Origin: Acidobacteriota bacterium
GTDB lineage: Bacteria; Acidobacteriota; Terriglobia; Terriglobales; Acidobacteriaceae
DNA: 18,674 bases
Assembly: GCA_021809235.1 (NCBI GenBank)
Contig: JAKBAG010000030.1
Coordinates: 1 to 18,674, forward strand
Direction of reading: 5' to 3'
Shown here: piece by piece, positions 13,650-18,674 of the stretch
Layout: each line of letters begins with the position of its first letter
Numbering within the stretch: the first letter of the stretch is position 1
The notes under the pieces: generated by a model
Database searches by the model: none
Seen by the model: the letters and a program-made list of their open reading frames with translations, nothing else
Told to the model about the DNA's origin: nothing
Position numbers and translations under genes: made by a program

Positions 13650-16600
13650 ATGAAGTGGTATCGCAAACTGACAATTCTCTTGAGTGGCGTAATTCTGATG
13701 CCGGCTTCCCTACTGGCTCAAACTGCAGTTACGGCTGTGAAGGGGATCCTGAATGATCCCAGCGGTGCTGTAATTGCCGGGGCGACGGTGACGCTGATCG
13801 AGCCTCAAACCGGATTTACCGCCAGGCGCGTGACCAATGACCACGGCGAATACGATTTTGAGCAGATTGCTCCAGGCACGTATCAGATTGATGCCCAGGC
13901 ACCGGGTTTTGGTGAGCAGAAGCTCAAGGTGCAGTTGCTGGTCAACCAGCCACGAAGCATTAATGTGAAGATGACGGTCACTGCCAGTGTGGATACGGTG
14001 GAGGTGAACGGCGCTGCTGAAGTGTTGAATACCACCGATGCAACCGTGGGTACGCCTTTCGACACACAACAGATCCAGGCGTTGCCGTTTGAAGGCAACG
14101 ACGTGCTGGACCTGCTGAGTTTGCAGGCTGGCGTGCTGTTTCTCGGTGACAAGACACCGGCGCAGCAGGATACGGACAGCAGAAGCGGTGCGGTGGACGG
14201 AGCGCGCAGCGACCAGAGCAACGTGACGCTGGATGGTGTGGACGACAACGACCAGAACAAGGGCTACGCCTTCAGCGGCGTTCTACGTTCCACACGCGAC
14301 TCCGTAGAGGAGTTTCGCGTTGTGACGACGAATGCGAATGCGGATTCCGGGCGTTCGTCCGGCGCACAGGTGGCGCTGGTGACGCGCAGCGGAACGAACA
14401 AGATTCACGGCAGCCTGTATGAGTACTATCGCCCGACGAACACGGTGGCCAACGACTGGTTTAACAAGCAGGCACAGGCGGCGTCGGGGTTGCCGAATAT
14501 TCCGCCGAAGTATCTGCGCAATACCTTTGGAACTTCGCTGGGCGGGCCAATCAAGCGGGATAAGCTGTTCTACTTCTTTGCGTACGAAGGGCAGCGGTCG
14601 GCGGAGAGTCAACAGATTACGCAGTCGGTGCCGGGCGCGGCGTTTCGCAATGGAGACCTGACGTATGTGACTGGAGGAGGGACGGAGACGCTGGACCCGC
14701 AGCAGATTGCATCGATGGACCCGAACTGCTCCGGGAACGGGACGTGTCCGCTGGGGCCGGGCGTGAATCCGGCGGCAGAGGCCTATTATGCGCAGTTGCC
14801 GATGCCGAACAGCCGAACGCCGAGCGATGGCTACAACCTGTTCGGATATACGTTTGCGTCTCCTTCGCCGCAAAGCTTCAATACGGCAATTCTGAAGTTT
14901 GATTATGCGCCTACTGAGCGGCACAGGCTGTATCTGAGAGGGAATTATCAGGAGGATCACATCAGCGGGACAGAGCAGTTTCCTGGTCAGCCGCCGTCGT
15001 ATCTGCTAACCGACGATACGAAAGGATTGGCCGCGGGCGATATCTGGACGATCTCGCCCTCGCTGGTGAACAACTTCCGGTACGGACTTGTCCATCAGAG
15101 CTACACCAACAACGGCGTTACGAACGGGCCGTATGTAACTTTCCAGGGTATATCGACGCTGAAGGCATCCGGGTTCACGTCGCAGATTATCTCGGTGCCC
15201 ACGCATAATTTTGTGGACGACCTGACGTGGACAAAGGGGAATCACAACTTTCAGTTTGGTGGAAACTGGAGACTGATCTTCAACAACCGACAGTCGAATG
15301 CAACGTTGTTTCCAAGCGCATCGGTGACGTATCAGTTGCTGGCTGTGGGCGCGATTGCGAACACCTCCGTGCAGGGGCAGCCACCGGCGAGCCTGGACCC
15401 TGGAGGGTTTGGATTTCCGGCTGTGGCAGCGGGCTTTTCTTCGGCGTACAACACAGCGATCTCGGACATTACTGGACTGATCACCTCTTCGACTGTCTAC
15501 TACAACAACGAATACAGCAACGGGCAGTTGAACGCACTGCCGGCGGGACAGTGGGTAAGCCGACACTTCCTGACGAACGAGGTGGAGTACTACGCGCAGG
15601 ATAGCTGGAAAGCGCGGCCAAACCTGACAATCACCTACGGACTGAGGCACATGCTGCTGCAGGTGCCGTATGAGCGGAACGGCCAGGAGATTGTGCCGAC
15701 GGTGAATATGACGCAGTGGTTTGACAATCGGTGGAGCGCAGCTGGCAAAGGGCAGGTGGTGCAGCCAAACTTTGGATTCACTGCTGGAGGCAAAGCGAAC
15801 AATGCTCCCGGCTTCTGGTCGATGGACAAGCTGGACCTGGCGCCGCGGTTTGCCATTGCCTACTCTCCAACGCCGACCACGACGGTTCATGCGGGATTCG
15901 GCTTGTACTTTGATCACTTTGGGCAGGGGATTGTGGACTCGTTCGATCAGCAGGGTTCGTTTGGGTTGACGACGGCGGACCGCGCGCCAGTCGGCCAGTA
16001 TGTGGACACGACGCCGCGATTCTCCAGCCCAACGACTGTGCCGACGAGCATTGTGCCGACGCTGACGGTGACTGGACCGACGCCAGTGACGCCGGGGCCG
16101 GATCTGGCGCTTTCCTGGGGCGTGGATCAGGGACTGACGACACCCTACTCCTATGTCTTCAACGCGTCGGTGCAGCATGAGTTTGGCAAGCAGTTTGCGA
16201 TGGAAGCGATTTATACGGGACGGCTGGGGCGGCACCTGTTGCAGATGCGCGATATTGCCACGCCGAACGATCTGGTGGACCCGAAGAGCGGCATGGATTA
16301 CTTTGCCGCGGAGAAGCTGCTGGACAAGTACACGGACAGCGGGACGAGCGTGGCAAATGCGCAGACAATTCCCTATTGGGAGAATATGTTTCCGTGGCTG
16401 GCGGGCAATGGGCTGAGCGCGACGCAGGTGGCTTACGAAAACTATCAGCCTTTCCGCGGAAACGAAGCCTCGGCGCTGTTTGTTCTGGATGCGATTCCGG
16501 GGCTGTATACCCCGAACAGCGAACTGTACCGATACTTCGATCCGCAGTATTCGTCGCTGTATGTGTGGTCTTCGATGGGTACGAGCAGCTATCACGGACT

Positions 16601-17393
16601 GCAACTGGCGCTGCACCATCCGGAGGCGCATGGATTGCAGTTTGACATGTACTACACGCTGTCGAAGTCCATTGATCTGGGATCGGATGCCGAGCGCAGT
16701 GGACCTTCGACGGAGACGATTGGCGGCGCGGGCAGCTACTACAGTGGCAGCGGCGGATACTTCAGCCAAATCATCAACGTGTATAACCCAAAAGGCAATC
16801 GCGGGCCGTCAGACTTTGACGTGCGGCACGCGATTACCGGCAATGTGATCGGGAACCTGCCCTTTGGCAAAGGCAAGATGTTTGCCAGCAGCGCCAATGG
16901 TTGGGAGAATGCACTGATCGGCGGCTGGACGATCACCGCGCTGACGCACTGGACAAGTGGGCTGCCGTTTGGCTCGATCGACGGACTGGGGTGGAATACG
17001 GACTGGGCCGACCAGAGCTGGAACGTGGCGACTGGTGCGATTGCCTCCGGCGGTCATGGCCATGATCTGAATGGCGAGCCGAATGCCTTCCACAGTCAAG
17101 CAACGGCGATCAAGAATGTTCGTCCACCGTATGCGGCAGAGACCGGCGAACGAAACTACTATCGCGGTGACGGATACTTCACGATCGACACCGGTATGTT
17201 CAAGATCTTCAACCTGTCACACGGTCAGCAGGTGAAGTTTGACTGGGAAACCTTCAACGCAACCAACTCGGTACGCTTCGATCCTGCAAGCATCTCCAAC
17301 AACCCATATGGCAGTCCGGCCAGCTACGGCGAATACACGGCGCTGCTGACGCAGGGACGTAGGATGCAGTTCTCCCTGCGCTACAGCTTCTAG
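13650..17393 (+). CDS. Oar-like TonB-dependent receptor with carboxypeptidase-regulatory-like N-terminal domain
   Basis: This 1247-residue outer-membrane protein is of the type abundant in Acidobacteriota. It has a signal peptide (1-23, ending SLLAQ), a CarboxypepD_reg-like beta-sandwich (about 27-110; GILNDPSGAVIAGATVTL, HGEYDFEQIAPGTYQIDA) and a plug domain (about 115-260; VEVNGAAEVL, QIQALPFEGNDVLDLLSLQAGV, NVTLDGVDDND). The remainder is a long beta-barrel with aromatic-rich strands, ending in LRYSF, the terminal Phe expected for outer-membrane insertion. Receptors of this class take up large or scarce ligands, often glycans, driven by TonB; the ligand here is unknown. TGGAGG at 13635-13640 precedes the ATG by nine bases. 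It has its own control region and terminator. Position beside the ABC/DUF1549 operon suggests a shared ligand, but this is inference. Confidence 0.92.
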   Translation: MKWYRKLTILLSGVILMPASLLAQTAVTAVKGILNDPSGAVIAGATVTLIEPQTGFTARRVTNDHGEYDFEQIAPGTYQIDAQAPGFGEQKLKVQLLVNQPRSINVKMTVTASVDTVEVNGAAEVLNTTDATVGTPFDTQQIQALPFEGNDVLDLLSLQAGVLFLGDKTPAQQDTDSRSGAVDGARSDQSNVTLDGVDDNDQNKGYAFSGVLRSTRDSVEEFRVVTTNANADSGRSSGAQVALVTRSGTNKIHGSLYEYYRPTNTVANDWFNKQAQAASGLPNIPPKYLRNTFGTSLGGPIKRDKLFYFFAYEGQRSAESQQITQSVPGAAFRNGDLTYVTGGGTETLDPQQIASMDPNCSGNGTCPLGPGVNPAAEAYYAQLPMPNSRTPSDGYNLFGYTFASPSPQSFNTAILKFDYAPTERHRLYLRGNYQEDHISGTEQFPGQPPSYLLTDDTKGLAAGDIWTISPSLVNNFRYGLVHQSYTNNGVTNGPYVTFQGISTLKASGFTSQIISVPTHNFVDDLTWTKGNHNFQFGGNWRLIFNNRQSNATLFPSASVTYQLLAVGAIANTSVQGQPPASLDPGGFGFPAVAAGFSSAYNTAISDITGLITSSTVYYNNEYSNGQLNALPAGQWVSRHFLTNEVEYYAQDSWKARPNLTITYGLRHMLLQVPYERNGQEIVPTVNMTQWFDNRWSAAGKGQVVQPNFGFTAGGKANNAPGFWSMDKLDLAPRFAIAYSPTPTTTVHAGFGLYFDHFGQGIVDSFDQQGSFGLTTADRAPVGQYVDTTPRFSSPTTVPTSIVPTLTVTGPTPVTPGPDLALSWGVDQGLTTPYSYVFNASVQHEFGKQFAMEAIYTGRLGRHLLQMRDIATPNDLVDPKSGMDYFAAEKLLDKYTDSGTSVANAQTIPYWENMFPWLAGNGLSATQVAYENYQPFRGNEASALFVLDAIPGLYTPNSELYRYFDPQYSSLYVWSSMGTSSYHGLQLALHHPEAHGLQFDMYYTLSKSIDLGSDAERSGPSTETIGGAGSYYSGSGGYFSQIINVYNPKGNRGPSDFDVRHAITGNVIGNLPFGKGKMFASSANGWENALIGGWTITALTHWTSGLPFGSIDGLGWNTDWADQSWNVATGAIASGGHGHDLNGEPNAFHSQATAIKNVRPPYAAETGERNYYRGDGYFTIDTGMFKIFNLSHGQQVKFDWETFNATNSVRFDPASISNNPYGSPASYGEYTALLTQGRRMQFSLRYSF

Positions 17394-17413
17394 CTCCAAC
17401 AAACTTCTGACAG

Positions 17414-17448
17414 GGCCTCCTGCGGTCCAGCAGGGGGCCTTCTTGTGT
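17414..17448 (+). terminator. Intrinsic terminator after the receptor gene
   Basis: GGCCTCCTGC (17414-17423) and GCAGGGGGCC (17430-17439) form a 10-bp stem with one T-G pair, a GGTCCA loop and a T-rich tail TTCTTGTGT (17440-17448). It lies 20 bp after the receptor stop. Confidence 0.85.
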
Positions 17449-17626
17449 AATGGCGCATTCGAGGAGGATGTAGCCACGAACTTCAGCTTCCTGATCAATG
17501 TAGCTGGCGAATGGATTTGCTCTTAGCGAACAAAATCCACCTGAGGCATTCCACAACCACGGTTCCATTCCATAATGGCGCAGTGTAGAGTGCCGCGCCA
17601 TGGGGATGGGGTTGAAACGGACAGCG

Positions 17627-18674
17627 CTAGAAGGAGGGACGGGGCAGAGGAAGCTCGGCTCGCGCAAGGGAGGGCTGCCGAGGAGCAACCGTGTCCAGAT
17701 CATGGTAGATTTCGCGGTTGCGCAGGATGGCCTCCACATAGCCGCGCGTTTCCGAAAAGGGAATGGATTCGACGAACTCGTCGAGACCGGAGTAAGGTCC
17801 GGCAGACTGCCAGTCTGTGACACGGTTTTCACCGGCGTTGTATGCAGCAAGGGCAAACTCAGGAACGTTGTTAAAGTGGTCCAGTATCTGTCGCAGGTAG
17901 CGCGTGCCCAGACGGATGTTCAGGACAGGGTCCAGCAACTGGCGTGAACTGATGGGTCCAATGCCCTCTTCGCGGGCCATTTGACGGCCAACAGATGGCA
18001 GTAGCTGCATGAGTCCGAAGGCATTGGCACCAGAGATCGCAGAGGGATTGAACTCTGACTCCTGGCGAATGAGCGAGGCTACCAGATAGGGGTCCAGGTT
18101 GTTCTTTGCCGACTCGGCAACAATGGTGGACCAGTAGGGCTGCGGGAAGAGTATCCTCCAGTCGTCGAGCGGAAAGGCATTGATCGGCGACGAGGCCGCT
18201 GAAGGAAGAGCGCGCTTCATCAGGCGCAGCGCACGGAAGGTTTCCCCGTAAGAGGCATAAAGACGAGCCTCTACAACGGCACCCCAGGAGGTGGAGTCCG
18301 GCACGGCGGCAATCTCCTCCGGAACATAGGCGCCAAGTCCGGCGTTAATGAGCAGGCTGGCCTTGAGCAGATGCGGATCGTCATCGGGAATCGGATTGTC
18401 CGTAGCCGCCGATGCGGCATGCGACCGCAGGCTGGATGTGGCAAGCGAAGCAGGCAGGGGATGGCCCAGCGCGGCAAGGCGCTGGCGGGCCATCTGGGCA
18501 TAGTAGAAATGCGTGAATCGCTCAATGAGCGAGCGATAGTGTGCGGAGGCAAGCGATGGCTGATGATCGACCGTCTCCTCCAGCCGGGCCCGCCAGTAGA
18601 GGGCGCTGACCGTCTCTGGAGCGTCGGGATACAGGCGAATCTGCTGTTCAAAAAACTGGGAGGCCTGCGCCGTT
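17627..18674 (-). CDS. Slt-type soluble lytic murein transglycosylase, C-terminal part (gene runs off the window)
   Basis: The frame is open from the window's right edge (first full codon at 18673) to a TAG at 17629-17627, 348 residues. The first half is an alpha-superhelical, TPR-like U-domain region (ALYWRARLEE, LASAHYRSLIERF). The second half is the SLT domain, with the catalytic Glu in LIRQESEFNPSAISGA and then AFGLMQLLPSVGRQMA, RLGTRYLRQIL and FALAAYNAGENRV. These are the signature motifs of family GH23. The enzyme cleaves peptidoglycan between MurNAc and GlcNAc in the periplasm, leaving 1,6-anhydro-MurNAc. The N-terminal signal and the rest of the U-domain are outside the window. The gene converges on the receptor gene, 233 bp apart, and belongs to a separate, housekeeping unit. 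The tail (RAELPLPRPSF) is Pro-rich. Confidence 0.93.
   Translation of the reverse strand, partial: TAQASQFFEQQIRLYPDAPETVSALYWRARLEETVDHQPSLASAHYRSLIERFTHFYYAQMARQRLAALGHPLPASLATSSLRSHAASAATDNPIPDDDPHLLKASLLINAGLGAYVPEEIAAVPDSTSWGAVVEARLYASYGETFRALRLMKRALPSAASSPINAFPLDDWRILFPQPYWSTIVAESAKNNLDPYLVASLIRQESEFNPSAISGANAFGLMQLLPSVGRQMAREEGIGPISSRQLLDPVLNIRLGTRYLRQILDHFNNVPEFALAAYNAGENRVTDWQSAGPYSGLDEFVESIPFSETRGYVEAILRNREIYHDLDTVAPRQPSLARAELPLPRPSF

Noticed and set aside
15006..16769. 587-codon open frame antisense to the receptor gene
   Set aside because: Its product is Arg/His-rich with no domain pattern, while the opposite strand encodes a clear TonB-dependent receptor. It is a codon-bias shadow.
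17575..17601. Inverted repeat ATGGCGC / GCGCCAT as terminator of the transglycosylase gene
   Set aside because: Arms of 7 bp with a 13-nt loop and no T tract on the - strand side. It may be chance or a weak structure.
1..18674. CRISPR arrays, tRNA or rRNA genes, insertion sequences, phage genes
   Set aside because: No spaced direct repeats, tRNA-like cloverleaf, rRNA sequence, transposase or integrase motif was recognised in the window.

Overview
The window looks like a chromosomal segment of an Acidobacteriota bacterium, probably class Terriglobia. The grounds are the set of protein families: a very large Oar-type outer-membrane receptor with an N-terminal carboxypeptidase-regulatory-like domain, planctomycete-type cytochrome/DUF1549/DUF1553 and DUF1501 proteins, and a Slt-type lytic transglycosylase, all in moderately GC-rich DNA. 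This assignment is inferred from gene content and was not tested by a database search.

Layout. Bases 1-1062 hold the end of an unrecognised gene, a strong 15-bp hairpin terminator, and two overlapping genes for half-size EamA-like membrane proteins. The gene rdgB (house-cleaning nucleotide pyrophosphatase) follows on the + strand. On the - strand, 1871-3008, lie a membrane-anchored monohaem cytochrome c and a DUF3574 protein whose best start appears to be a CTG codon. A divergent papain-like cysteine peptidase gene follows at 3199-3948. A 338-bp gene-free stretch (3949-4286) then carries three perfect hairpins.

The core is a tightly packed + strand operon, 4287-12134. It encodes a substrate-binding protein of the urea-carboxylase-associated type, an ABC permease, an ABC ATPase, an 1114-residue exported protein with three CxxCH motifs (two tandem PSCyt1 domains, DUF1549, DUF1553), and a Tat-exported DUF1501 protein. 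Permease/ATPase and ATPase/DUF1549 genes overlap, and the operon ends in a textbook intrinsic terminator. A secreted metallo-beta-lactamase-fold hydrolase with its own terminator follows. Next come a 363-bp regulatory stretch with two good inverted repeats, a 1247-residue Oar-like TonB-dependent receptor (terminator after it), and the C-terminal part of a convergent lytic transglycosylase.

How the parts could work together (inference): the receptor would bring a ligand across the outer membrane. The secreted hydrolase and the DUF1501/DUF1549 proteins would process it outside the inner membrane, with haem-linked redox chemistry. The ABC importer would take up a small product. No urea or guanidine carboxylase lies in the window, so the substrate remains open. 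This locus is the best candidate here for an undescribed system.
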